Shown here in pieces: positions 1 through 10,088 of a stretch of DNA of 19,400 nucleotides; within the stretch, counting starts at the first letter, position 1; the number at the start of each line of letters is the position of its first letter. The DNA comes from CAZAQS01 sp964486825 (GTDB lineage Bacteria; Chloroflexota; Anaerolineae; Anaerolineales; UBA4823), in NCBI GenBank assembly GCA_964486825.1, contig CAZAQS010000074.1, positions 1-19,400 on the forward strand. Reading direction: 5' to 3'. A program made the translations under genes and the position numbers. The notes beneath the pieces are model-generated. The model was not told the DNA's origin. It worked only from the letters and a program-made list of their open reading frames with translations, and did not search any database.

Positions 1-1
1 C

Positions 2-2191
2 GTCAGCCGGCGCAACCTGGGCTGCGTGAATGCCTCCAATTCCTGCTATAACCTGAACATCCACCTGGTCGATGACAGGGAAGCCAACGAGGGTAGCGGG
101 TACGGAGCGATCGTGCGAAGCATGTACGTGCGCTCCATCCAGGTCTGGACTCGCGTCGAGCAATTCGGCCCGCTCGAGCTGGAGGCGGTCGACCGGCAGC
201 GCGAACCCGGCGACCCGCTGCTGACCTTCAACCCGGAGCTGGCGCCAGAAGAAATGCTCTTCGAGGAGGCGCTATCCATCGAAAGGATGCCCGCTGAGCT
301 GCGCGAGTCCCTCAAACACCGCCTTCAGGAAGAGAAAGTGGTCTTGATCCGTAAGATCATCAGCGACCAGCTCGACTATATCCGCATCGCCAAGGACTGG
401 CTGACGATCGAAGACCTGATCAAGATCCGCCGCAGGAAGATCGGCAACGGCAAGATCGGGGGCAAAGCGGCCGGATTGGTGCTGGCGGCTGCCATCCTGG
501 AGCAGGTTGCTGATGATCATGTACGCCAGCGACTGTATATCCCCGAGTCTTACTATATGGGCTCCGATCTGATCTATATCTTCATGTCCGCCAATGGCTT
601 GAGCCACTGGAACGAGCAGAAGTACAAGCCTGAAGAACAGATCCGCAGCGAATACCCGCGCATCCAGAAGGAGTTCACGGCCGGCGAGTTCCCCCCCGAT
701 ATCCTGGAGAAGCTGCAAGATATGCTGGATAGGCTCGGCCCGGTTCCCGTCATCGTGCGCTCCTCCAGCCAGCTGGAAGACAGCTTCGGCACTTCCTTTG
801 CCGGGAAGTACGACAGCCATTTTTGCCCCAACCAGGGCACGCGCCCCGAGAACCTGCGCGCCCTGACCCGGGCCATTGCCCTGACTTACGCCAGCACGCT
901 CAAGCCGGAAGCCCTGCTTTACAGGCGCAGCAAAGGCTTGCAAGATTATGACGAGCGCATGGCAATCCTGATCCAGGAAGTGCAGGGCGAGCGCTTCGGG
1001 AGATACTTCTTGCCGCAAGGGGCAGGCGTGGCCTTCAGCCGCAACCTGTACCGCTGGGATCCCCAGATCCGGCGAGAGGACGGGTTTATGCGCCTGGTGT
1101 GGGGGTTGGGAACACGGGCGGTCGAGCGGGTCGGCAACGATTACCCGCGCCTGGTCGCCCTGAGCCACCCCCACCTGCAGCCTGACGATTCCCCGGAAGC
1201 CATCCGGCATTATTCCCAACAGTACGTCGACCTGATCGATATGCAGGCTAACCAATTCATGACCCTCCCGATTCACTCAGTGCTCAAACCGGATTACCCT
1301 GCCTTGCGCTACCTGTCCCAGATCGAGGAAGAGGGCTATTTTTCCACCCTGCGAGGGCGGGTGCGCTCGGATGAGGTCAAGAAGCTTGCCATCACGTATA
1401 CAGAGTACCTGCGGCGCACGCCCTTCGCGGACACCCTGAACAAGATCCTGCGCACGCTGGAGAAGGATTACCACTCGGCCGTGGATATCGAGTTCACCGT
1501 CCAGATCCAGGACCCCAGCCGCCCCCAGCCGGACATCCGCCTGTCGCTCTTGCAGTGCCGCCCGCAAAGCCACCTGGAGGTCACCCGCACGGCCCAGTTG
1601 CCCCAGCACCTGACGGACCGGGAGATCATTTTTTCGACCCAATTCATGGTCCCACAGGGCTACGTGCCCGGTCTGCGCTATGTACTGTTCGTCGTCCCGG
1701 AAGCCTATTACGCCCTGCCAGGCGCCGTCCAACGGGGCGAAGTGGGGCGGCAGGTGGGCCTGCTGAACAAACAGTTACCCCCCAAGTCTTTCATCTGCGT
1801 CGGCCCGGGACGTTGGGGCACGACCAACTCGGACCTGGGCGTGTTCGTGTCGTACGCGGATATCCACAATTCAGCCGCCCTGGTGGAGCTTTCCGGGCGC
1901 GGCATCGGGTTGGCTCCCGAACCCTCCCTGGGAACGCATTTCTTCCAGGATTTGATGGAAGCCCAGATCTATCCCCTGGCTTTGTTCCTGGACCGCAAAG
2001 ATGTGGCCTTCAACCGGGACTTCTTCTATAACTCCCCCAACTGCATCCGGGATTGGCTTTCGATCGAGGCGCCCCTGGAGGGCTGCCTCAAGCTGATCCA
2101 GGTTGCTTCCTACGCGCCAGGTAGCCATATCGAGCTGGTGATGGACGACGAGGCCAACAAGGCGGTGGCCTACCTGGCGACAGAGGCTTGA
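2..2191 (+). CDS. PEP/pyruvate-binding (PPDK N-terminal type) protein, 5' end outside window
   Basis: The reading frame is already open at base 2 and has no stop before the GTG at 26, so the start lies upstream of the window and the GTG is probably internal. Counting from that GTG, residues 140-150 carry the glycine-rich GNGKIGGKAAG motif and residues 242-264 carry VIVRSSSQLEDSFGTSFAG, both typical of the ATP-grasp nucleotide-binding domain of pyruvate phosphate dikinase and PEP synthase. A QCRPQ motif in the middle resembles the QxRP end of that domain. The phospho-histidine swivel domain and the PEP-binding barrel are not seen. Instead a C-terminal part with a GRWGTTNSDLG motif follows, which I recall from many Chloroflexota proteins but cannot assign a reaction. 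It is therefore probably an ATP-dependent phosphotransfer protein rather than a complete PEP synthase. It is cytoplasmic, with no membrane segment. The stop is one base from the stop of the convergent CAP gene. Confidence 0.85.
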   Translation, partial: VSRRNLGCVNASNSCYNLNIHLVDDREANEGSGYGAIVRSMYVRSIQVWTRVEQFGPLELEAVDRQREPGDPLLTFNPELAPEEMLFEEALSIERMPAELRESLKHRLQEEKVVLIRKIISDQLDYIRIAKDWLTIEDLIKIRRRKIGNGKIGGKAAGLVLAAAILEQVADDHVRQRLYIPESYYMGSDLIYIFMSANGLSHWNEQKYKPEEQIRSEYPRIQKEFTAGEFPPDILEKLQDMLDRLGPVPVIVRSSSQLEDSFGTSFAGKYDSHFCPNQGTRPENLRALTRAIALTYASTLKPEALLYRRSKGLQDYDERMAILIQEVQGERFGRYFLPQGAGVAFSRNLYRWDPQIRREDGFMRLVWGLGTRAVERVGNDYPRLVALSHPHLQPDDSPEAIRHYSQQYVDLIDMQANQFMTLPIHSVLKPDYPALRYLSQIEEEGYFSTLRGRVRSDEVKKLAITYTEYLRRTPFADTLNKILRTLEKDYHSAVDIEFTVQIQDPSRPQPDIRLSLLQCRPQSHLEVTRTAQLPQHLTDREIIFSTQFMVPQGYVPGLRYVLFVVPEAYYALPGAVQRGEVGRQVGLLNKQLPPKSFICVGPGRWGTTNSDLGVFVSYADIHNSAALVELSGRGIGLAPEPSLGTHFFQDLMEAQIYPLALFLDRKDVAFNRDFFYNSPNCIRDWLSIEAPLEGCLKLIQVASYAPGSHIELVMDDEANKAVAYLATEA

Positions 2192-2192
2192 T

Positions 2193-3212
2193 TCAAGATA
2201 CCCGTTTCAGCACGCTGCCCACCACAATGAGAAGGATGCCCGCGAGCGCCAGCACGCCGATGGCCCACACCAAGGGGTCGCTGGCCAGGCCGGCCGCGCT
2301 CAAGGGATCAGGTGGCGTCGGGGTCGGGCTGAGGGTGGGCAGGGCCTCCGTCGGCGTGCGGGTGGGCGGGAGCTCGGTTGGCGTGGAGGTCGGCTCGCGC
2401 GTCGGCCTCGGCGTGCGGGTCGGGATGCGGGTCGGGGTCGCATCCAGGGTGGCGGTAGCGGTGGGGGCCAGGCGGATGACCAGCACGTCTCCAGGGTAGA
2501 TGAGCGGGTTCTGGATCAGGTCGTTCTGCGCCAGGAAAGTTCCCAGGTCGATTCCATAGGCCTGGGCGATGCTGACCGGGTTATCGCCCGGTTGGACCAC
2601 GTGGAAGACCGAGCCATCTGCGCCTGGCGTGGAGGTCTGGATCCGGGAGGGAAGCTGTATTGGAGGAACAGCGGTCGCGCCGGCAGGGGGAGCGGTAACG
2701 CCCGGCGCGGTTGTGGGCGCTTGAGCAGGTGGAGCGCTGGCGGCTCCGCCCCGGTTGCCGACCAGCAGGGTGTAATACACCACCCCGCCGGAGGTGGCTA
2801 CGCCGCCGCCGATATCGGTGTAATTGCCGAGCATGGTATTGGTGTGCAGGGCGTCCCTGGACCAGATCGAAATAGCCCCACCTGGCGACAGGTCCATTCC
2901 ACCGGCGATATTCTCGGTCACGCCGCTGCCGCCGTAGCCGGCTGCCACCGCCCGGTCGCGGGGGGTGCTGCCACCCTCGCCGGTATGCGTGAAGCTGCCG
3001 ATGGCGGCCTGGTAATCGCTTTGCACCTGGGCGGCAGACATGAGCGCACCGTCTGCGTTCAAAGCGCCCAGGCCGTTGGTGGACCGAAGCTGGTTGACGG
3101 CCGCGACCAGGTCGTAGGCGCTGCCCGCCTGGGCCAGGGAGGTCGAGGCGACTGAAAGCAGGGAAAGGATCAGCAGGATGGGGATGGCCAGGAACAGGAA
3201 GCGTCTATGCAT
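2193..3212 (-). CDS. Secreted CAP-domain protein with LysM and Thr/Pro-rich stalk, membrane-anchored
   Basis: The order seen is an N-terminal signal peptide (MHRRFLFLAIPILLILSL, ending near ALAQA-like residues), a CAP/SCP-PR1 domain of about 120 residues, a LysM domain containing VVQPGDNPVSIAQAYG and YPGDVLVI, a long Thr/Pro/Arg-rich low-complexity stretch, and a C-terminal hydrophobic helix (LVWAIGVLALAGILLIVVG) before a short basic tail. The CAP part keeps the HTGEGG and TENIAGG segments and a later His, matching the usual His/Glu/Glu/His surface site. LysM modules bind N-acetylglucosamine polymers such as peptidoglycan, so the protein is inferred to be exported, held by its C-terminal helix, and placed in the cell wall by LysM. 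A TTG two codons upstream (3218) is also open, but the ATG at 3212 begins the signal peptide directly. The biochemical activity of bacterial CAP domains is largely unknown. Confidence 0.88.
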   Translation of the reverse strand: MHRRFLFLAIPILLILSLLSVASTSLAQAGSAYDLVAAVNQLRSTNGLGALNADGALMSAAQVQSDYQAAIGSFTHTGEGGSTPRDRAVAAGYGGSGVTENIAGGMDLSPGGAISIWSRDALHTNTMLGNYTDIGGGVATSGGVVYYTLLVGNRGGAASAPPAQAPTTAPGVTAPPAGATAVPPIQLPSRIQTSTPGADGSVFHVVQPGDNPVSIAQAYGIDLGTFLAQNDLIQNPLIYPGDVLVIRLAPTATATLDATPTRIPTRTPRPTREPTSTPTELPPTRTPTEALPTLSPTPTPPDPLSAAGLASDPLVWAIGVLALAGILLIVVGSVLKRVS

Positions 3213-3248
3213 AGGCAAGGGGCGTGTGTAAGCCGGTGGTATTGCATA

Positions 3249-3257
3249 ATGATAACA
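3249..3257 (-). promoter_or_regulatory. Candidate extended -10 promoter of the CAP/LysM gene
   Basis: Read on the minus strand this is TGT-TATCAT, an extended -10 (TGn plus a five-of-six TATAAT match). The predicted transcript start is about 30 bases before the ATG at 3212. A -35 box is not convincing (TTGGGA at a 19-base spacing). The same TGn-plus-hexamer layout recurs before other genes in this window. Confidence 0.4.
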
Positions 3258-3329
3258 TAAGCAGGGCTATTCATCCCAATTATGTGCCATGGTGGAGCGC
3301 GCCGCACGGCATGCTGGCCTACCTGCATT

Positions 3330-3470
3330 GCCTATGCTCTTACAAACCTGGCACTTGTCCAGCTGGAGCTAGGCGATTGGCAAGCTGCTCAGGAATCAGC
3401 AGGCAGAGCCGTGCAGCTCTCCCCCAAGAGCGATTACCACCTTCCGCTCTTCAATCCAGCTCTTGCTCAT
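3330..3470 (+). pseudogene. TPR-repeat gene remnant in the intergenic region
   Basis: The 334-base space between the CAP gene and the uvrA-like gene holds no intact gene, but the plus-strand frame starting at 3330 translates as one tetratricopeptide unit: AYALTNLALVQLELGDWQAA followed by QESAGRAVQLSP. The spacing of the conserved Ala/Leu/Gly/Asp/Ala/Pro positions fits the 34-residue TPR consensus (N-L-A-x-x-x-L-E-L-G-D-x-x-A-A, ending L-x-P). A plausible start of a second unit (LPLFNPALAHHG) then degrades. There is no ribosome binding site, and the flanks of this frame do not look like protein. I read it as the leftover of a larger TPR gene, inferred from one repeat unit only. Confidence 0.55.
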
Positions 3471-3546
3471 CATGGTCCTGTTGAACTCGTTGATAGGGAC
3501 CGTGGTATCCGTAACCCCCGCACATGTGGGTGGCAAGGATTAATAA

Positions 3547-6099
<2,553 letters not shown>

Positions 6100-6102
6100 T
6101 TG

Positions 6103-6108
6103 TCCTCC
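6103..6108 (-). promoter_or_regulatory. Shine-Dalgarno site that fixes the uvrA-like start
   Basis: On the minus strand GGAGGA precedes ATGACTGACC by a 3-base spacer (CAA). It lies inside the longer open frame that starts at 6117 and so argues for the ATG at 6099 as the real start, which shortens the protein by six residues. Confidence 0.7.
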
Positions 6109-6154
6109 AGATTTCATCGTTTAGAGACGGAGGAAGCCCCGCCTCTATGTTGAT

Positions 6155-6163
6155 TCTATAACA
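6155..6163 (-). promoter_or_regulatory. Candidate extended -10 promoter of the uvrA-like gene
   Basis: The minus strand reads TGT-TATAGA (extended -10). The inferred transcript start is near 6147, giving a leader of about 50 bases. That leader contains an imperfect inverted repeat (TAGAG...CTCTA, plus-strand 6122-6147), which could form a small hairpin in the mRNA leader. No good -35 box is visible. Confidence 0.35.
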
Positions 6164-6235
6164 TTGGTGGACAAGTGGAGGGTTTTGGGTTGAAGGTGCC
6201 CTGGCGCCCATGCTCCGCGTGGGATCGGGGGAATT

Positions 6236-6709
6236 CTAGTATTCGCCATTAAGCATAGCCAGCAACCCCAACATTTCCTCGTTGCCGGGGATATCCTGCA
6301 TGGACTTGCCGTAGTGGACGTAACGTACGAGACCCTGCTTATCAACGATTACCTGGGCCGGCATGCGCCCGAGCTTGAAGAGATTGACTTCCTGCCCGAA
6401 GAGCTTCAAGACGCGACCCTTCGGGTCGGGCAGGCCGGTAAATGGTAAGTTTTCGGACTGCCAGTAGGATTGGAACTTGCCGCGGCCTTCCGGGCCGGCC
6501 ACCAGGATGACTGCTTCCTGATCGACGAACTTCTCGAAATCCTGGCGCAACTGCGCCAGATGGGCACGGCAATATGGTCAGGTAAAGCCCCGGTTGAAGA
6601 CCAAAACGACATTGGATTTCCCCCGGTAGTCCGATAACCGGACCTGATTCCCCTGGATGTCCTGTAGTGTGAAGTCCGGAGCGGTTGTGTTGAGCGCGAC
6701 TCTTGGCAT
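6236..6709 (-). CDS. Peroxiredoxin-like (AhpC/TSA, redoxin-fold) selenoprotein with in-frame UGA as selenocysteine
   Basis: The minus frame runs from the ATG at 6709 (MPRVALNTTAPDFTLQDIQG) to the TAG at 6236, 157 residues, interrupted only by a TGA at 6578-6580 (codon 44). The residues around it read NRGFT-U-PYCRAHLAQLRQD, so the TGA sits exactly where the first Cys of a CxxC (here UxxC) redox motif belongs. Family features hold on both sides: TAPDFTLQD and LSDYRGKSNVVLVF before it, and LGRMPAQVIVDKQGLVRYVH with the cis-Pro loop after it. No other stop or frameshift is present. A hairpin matching the bacterial SECIS pattern begins 18 bases after the TGA. If translated with selenocysteine, residue 44 would be the attacking group of a thiol- or peroxide-dependent redox enzyme in the cytoplasm. 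The alternative is a nonsense mutation in a Cys codon. Gene callers would keep only the downstream fragment starting at a TTG at 6550. The promoter candidate is at 6749-6757, and AAAGGGG lies upstream of the ATG. Confidence 0.82.
6542..6559 (-). promoter_or_regulatory. Bacterial SECIS-like hairpin downstream of the UGA codon
   Basis: On the minus strand CTGGCGC-AGTT-GCGCCAG forms a perfect seven-pair stem with a four-base loop. With one bulged G the stem can extend by two more pairs (AT/AT). The loop begins 26 bases after the UGA and has G in its second position followed by U. The published bacterial SECIS pattern, as I recall it, requires an apical loop 16-37 bases from the UGA with a G among the first two loop bases. 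SelB would bind here to deliver Sec-tRNA. The hairpin lies within codons for AHLAQLRQ, so it also has to satisfy the protein sequence. Confidence 0.65.
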
Positions 6710-6748
6710 ATATTCTTGCCCCTTTGATTGTGATCTTTCCCACCCGTA

Positions 6749-6757
6749 TTTATACCA
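6749..6757 (-). promoter_or_regulatory. Candidate extended -10 promoter of the selenoprotein gene
   Basis: The minus strand reads TGG-TATAAA. The predicted start of transcription is about 33 bases before the ATG at 6709. No clear -35 box is seen. Confidence 0.4.
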
Positions 6758-6896
6758 TCAATGGATTGAGATAGGAGGCGACTGGCTTTCCTTGCCGGAT
6801 AAACCGATAGAACATCTCTTTATCGTCCTGGAGGTCTCGTGCTGCGTGCTCAGGGGTAAAAATTCATTTGGAGTTATGGAATGCCAATTCAGAAAG

Positions 6897-9800
6897 TTAT
6901 TTCGGATATCTCAACGATTGCATATCCAGCAGCTCCAGGAACATCTCGACCGCTTTAGGATCGAAATGGCGCCCGGAATTGAGGCGGATATACTCGATGG
7001 CTTTGTCGTCCTCCCAACCCTTGCGGTAGGGACGGTCGGAGCGCAGCGCATCCCAAACGTCGATCACCGCGAACAGGCGGGCGTCCTCGGGGATTTGCTC
7101 GCCCACCAGGCGGCGGGGATACCCGCTGCCGTCGTAGCGCTCGTGGTGGCAGTAGGGGATATCCAGGGAACCCTTCAGGTAGGGGATGGGAGACAGCAAC
7201 TGGTGAGCGTAGACCGGGTGCAGGCGCATGATCTCCCACTCTTCCTCGGTTAGCGGGCCGTTCTTCTTCAGGATCGAATCAGGCAGGATCAGCTTGCCGA
7301 TATCGTGCAGGAGCACACCCCTGCGGATGGCGGCGATCTCGGATTCGGTCTTGCGCGACAGGCGTGCCATGCGCACCGTCCAGTCGATCAAGACCTGGGA
7401 ATGGTTCTCCGAGACCTGCTCGCGCATCTCCAGGGCGCGCACCCAACTTTCCAGTGTGGAATCGTATGCCAGGGCAAGCTCCATATTCGAGCGTTGGAGG
7501 GCCGAGAAAAGGAAGGCATTGTCGATAGCAATGGCGGCCTGGCCGGCCATGGTTTCCAGGAAATCGATCCAATCCGGGTCCTGGACCAGGGGAGAGCGGT
7601 GGAAAATCTCCAGCACGCCTTTGAGCTGGGCCTTGGCAGCCAGCGGGACTGCGTAATAGGCCACAAATCCCTCTGATGAAAGACTCCTGTCTCGCATATA
7701 AGGGGCTTCGTTTTCGAACAGGTTCGAGACATGCACTCGTTTACGCTCCAGAGCGGCCTTGCCAGCCAGCCCCTCGCCCATCTTCACGCGCGTGTTGTTG
7801 ATATTCGTGCTGCGGAAGCCACGCCCGGCGGCGTATTCCAGCATCTGGGAATCCTGGTTGTACAGCAGCACCGAGCTGGCATCCACGCTCAGGTGGTGGG
7901 TCAATTGGGACAAGAGCACGTTCAACGCCAGGCGTAAATCCAGGCTGGCGCTGATGGCGGTGTCCACAGCCCGCAAGGCAGCCAACCTCTGTACCCGCCG
8001 CTCGGTTTGCTCGTGCAGGGTGGCGCGATGGAGAGCGTTGGCAGCCATGTCAGCAATCGCTACCAGGATGCGGATCTCGTCCTCCTGGATGTCCCGGCTC
8101 CTGCCAACCCACAGGACCCCTGGGATATGACCCTGGGCAGTTAGCGGGACACAGATGACGCTGTCCATCTGGTCGAACGGGCTCAAGCGGGTCTGTCCAG
8201 CCACCATGTCAGACGGTCCCGATTGGAAGACCTCCCCTTTCGAAATGACCTGGGCGCTAATGGAAGCACGCTGCACCAGTCGTGTACCCGTCAGGTCTGA
8301 CCAGGCGCCTTGGGCAAGCGCGACGACTAACTCCCCAGTGCCGGGTTCTTTCAAGACCAGGGCGGAGGCCTCCGCTTTGAGCAATCCGGTGACATTCTCG
8401 ATCAGGATGGGGGGCATATCGACCAGCAGGCTGGCTTTACGTAAGGCAGCCGAGATCGTGATAATGGCCTCTCGCTCTTGCTCACGCTGCTTTCTTTCTG
8501 TTATATTGGCAACTGCGCAATCGAAATAGGCGCTGCCGCCGTTACCCGGCTTGTATTCCACCTTGGCGGTGACCGTGCCCCATAACGGCTTATGGTCCCC
8601 GCGCTTGAGCTGTATCTCCATTTCTGTGAGGCTGCCCCTGGCGCTCAACGACTCCACGAAGGCGCCTCCCTCGATAGGATCCAGGAATAAGTCTTTGACA
8701 TGCAACTGGTCGAGCTCGTCAGTCGAGAGGCCAAACATGGCGCAGAAGGTCGGGTTCGCCATGATGACGCGCCCATCCAGGTAGGGATCGCAGCGGAAGA
8801 CTCCAATGGGGATATTATCGACCAGTGAATGGTAGCGCTTCTCGCTATCCTTCAAGGCCTCTTCGCTGATCTTCCTTTCGATCGCCATGGCGACCTGTGT
8901 AGAAACGAAAACCAGGATATCCTTTTCCACCTCGCTAAAGCGGATTCCCGGGGTATAGCTTTGGACTGCCAACATGCCGATAGTGCGATCCTGGGTGATC
9001 AAAGGCACGCCCAACCAATCGATGGAAGGCGACCCCTGTAATTGCACCTTTCCAGAGCGACAAAGCTCGTCGAAGACTTCCGGGGAAGCCAGAAGAGGCT
9101 CGCCAGTGCGGATCACGTACTCGGTCAGACCGTTGCCAGGCTTTTGAGGCGGGAACTGGTCATCGTACTCATCCTGGAAATAGGGGAAACTCAATAGATC
9201 TGCCTCTTCTTCGTACAAGGCGATATAAAAATTATCCGCCGGCATCAGCTCGCTGATAATCTGGTGGATCATGAAGTAGAGCTGGTCCAGGTTCCTGGCA
9301 AAATGCGCCACTTCAGAGATCTGAACCGTGGAATTGAGCACTTTCCCTGACTGGTCGCGCTCGATGGTGGAACCCAAAATATTAGCGATGGCTTTCAAGG
9401 CGATTAATTCTGGGACAACCCATTCTCGTCCGGAATGAGGGTCTTCAAACCCCAGGAAACCCCACCAGGAGTTGCGTACGAAGACCGGCAGAAGCAGGTA
9501 AGAGCCGCCCGGGCCGGTAGGAAAAAGCTGCTGGTCCTCTTCCATTAAATCTGCGATCTCACCAACGCAGGTATTGCCCTGGTCCAATTCATTTAGAAAT
9601 CCATCCGGCGACAGGATCACGGGTTGAGTTACCGCCTCCGAGCTGGACGCATCAGCTCCATTCCATTCCCCCTGCCTGGTGATCAGCAGGCGCCCGTTCT
9701 GACCTACCCAGTTCTTGAATAAGGAAACCCTGCCAACCCGGGTAACTTCTCCCAAACGCTCTAAGAAAGAGGGCAGGCTCTCTTCCCACACTTGGGCGTC

Positions 9801-9950
9801 CAGGAGTTTCTCCGCGGCGAAGCTCATCACCTGGTAAAGCTCCTCATCACGGCGCTGCTCCGGGAGATCAGCAGGCGGCAGGAGCACCTGGCTCTGCTCG
9901 GATTGATCGCTTGCTTCTACTTGAGGGATGCCATCCAAGTGTTTTTCCAT
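6897..9950 (-). CDS. Multi-GAF/PAS HD-GYP domain regulator (putative cyclic-di-GMP phosphodiesterase)
   Basis: This 1017-residue protein has no membrane segment and is inferred to be a cytoplasmic sensor. Approximate domain order: GAF-like region 40-200, GAF 210-360, PAS 370-488 (SLVDNIPIGVFRCDP, with a PAC-like end at FDCAVANITERK), GAF 500-650, GAF 665-820, then HD-GYP 840-1010. The HD-GYP part carries LLHDIGKLILPDSI near residue 880, HPVYAHQLL, and HHERYDGSGYP near 935-946, i.e. the HD, HHE and GYP signatures are all present, so catalysis is expected. HD-GYP enzymes hydrolyse cyclic-di-GMP. The GAF and PAS modules probably sense small ligands, redox or light, but the ligand cannot be told from sequence. 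The start ATG at 9950 has AAGGA just upstream. It appears monocistronic, between the GNAT-like gene and the selenoprotein gene on the same strand. Confidence 0.92.
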   Translation of the reverse strand: MEKHLDGIPQVEASDQSEQSQVLLPPADLPEQRRDEELYQVMSFAAEKLLDAQVWEESLPSFLERLGEVTRVGRVSLFKNWVGQNGRLLITRQGEWNGADASSSEAVTQPVILSPDGFLNELDQGNTCVGEIADLMEEDQQLFPTGPGGSYLLLPVFVRNSWWGFLGFEDPHSGREWVVPELIALKAIANILGSTIERDQSGKVLNSTVQISEVAHFARNLDQLYFMIHQIISELMPADNFYIALYEEEADLLSFPYFQDEYDDQFPPQKPGNGLTEYVIRTGEPLLASPEVFDELCRSGKVQLQGSPSIDWLGVPLITQDRTIGMLAVQSYTPGIRFSEVEKDILVFVSTQVAMAIERKISEEALKDSEKRYHSLVDNIPIGVFRCDPYLDGRVIMANPTFCAMFGLSTDELDQLHVKDLFLDPIEGGAFVESLSARGSLTEMEIQLKRGDHKPLWGTVTAKVEYKPGNGGSAYFDCAVANITERKQREQEREAIITISAALRKASLLVDMPPILIENVTGLLKAEASALVLKEPGTGELVVALAQGAWSDLTGTRLVQRASISAQVISKGEVFQSGPSDMVAGQTRLSPFDQMDSVICVPLTAQGHIPGVLWVGRSRDIQEDEIRILVAIADMAANALHRATLHEQTERRVQRLAALRAVDTAISASLDLRLALNVLLSQLTHHLSVDASSVLLYNQDSQMLEYAAGRGFRSTNINNTRVKMGEGLAGKAALERKRVHVSNLFENEAPYMRDRSLSSEGFVAYYAVPLAAKAQLKGVLEIFHRSPLVQDPDWIDFLETMAGQAAIAIDNAFLFSALQRSNMELALAYDSTLESWVRALEMREQVSENHSQVLIDWTVRMARLSRKTESEIAAIRRGVLLHDIGKLILPDSILKKNGPLTEEEWEIMRLHPVYAHQLLSPIPYLKGSLDIPYCHHERYDGSGYPRRLVGEQIPEDARLFAVIDVWDALRSDRPYRKGWEDDKAIEYIRLNSGRHFDPKAVEMFLELLDMQSLRYPK

Positions 9951-10031
9951 TATCCTTACTTCTCCATGTTGAAGTGAACCCGCTCACGAACATCTAAAGG
10001 TATGCAATATTCATACCCGCAACCCGGCATG

Positions 10032-10069
10032 AAAAAGACGGCTCGCCCGGTTCGCACGCCGCCTTGTCT
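10032..10069 (-). terminator. Probable terminator of the LDH/GNAT operon
   Basis: On the minus strand, 20 bases after the GNAT stop, AGAC-(AA)-GGC pairs with GCC-GTCT and is followed directly by TTTTT-CAT. The stem has seven pairs with a two-base bulge and a long loop, so it is weaker than ideal, but its position and T-run fit an intrinsic terminator. Confidence 0.5.
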
Positions 10070-10088
10070 CTCAGGTTTCGTTCGATGA

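Noticed and set aside
272..1276. 334-codon antisense ORF across the PPDK-type gene
   Set aside because: It mirrors a strongly conserved protein on the plus strand; its translation has no recognisable motif and arises from GC-biased codon use.
2300..2470. Tandem GTCGG-rich direct repeats, considered as a minisatellite
   Set aside because: They encode the Thr/Pro/Arg-rich stalk of the CAP protein and are irregular; they are explained by protein low complexity.
2592..3155. 187-codon plus-strand ORF opposite the CAP gene
   Set aside because: Low-complexity Gly/Arg-rich translation opposite a gene with signal peptide, CAP and LysM motifs.
6342..6743. 133-codon minus-strand ORF overlapping the selenoprotein gene
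   Set aside because: It is the same DNA in another frame; its translation is not redoxin-like. I first considered a frameshift in the peroxiredoxin gene, but the correct frame runs straight through the TGA.
10036..10069. tRNA-like GGTTCG segment in the GNAT-HD-GYP spacer
   Set aside because: No acceptor or anticodon stems could be built around it; the segment fits a terminator better.
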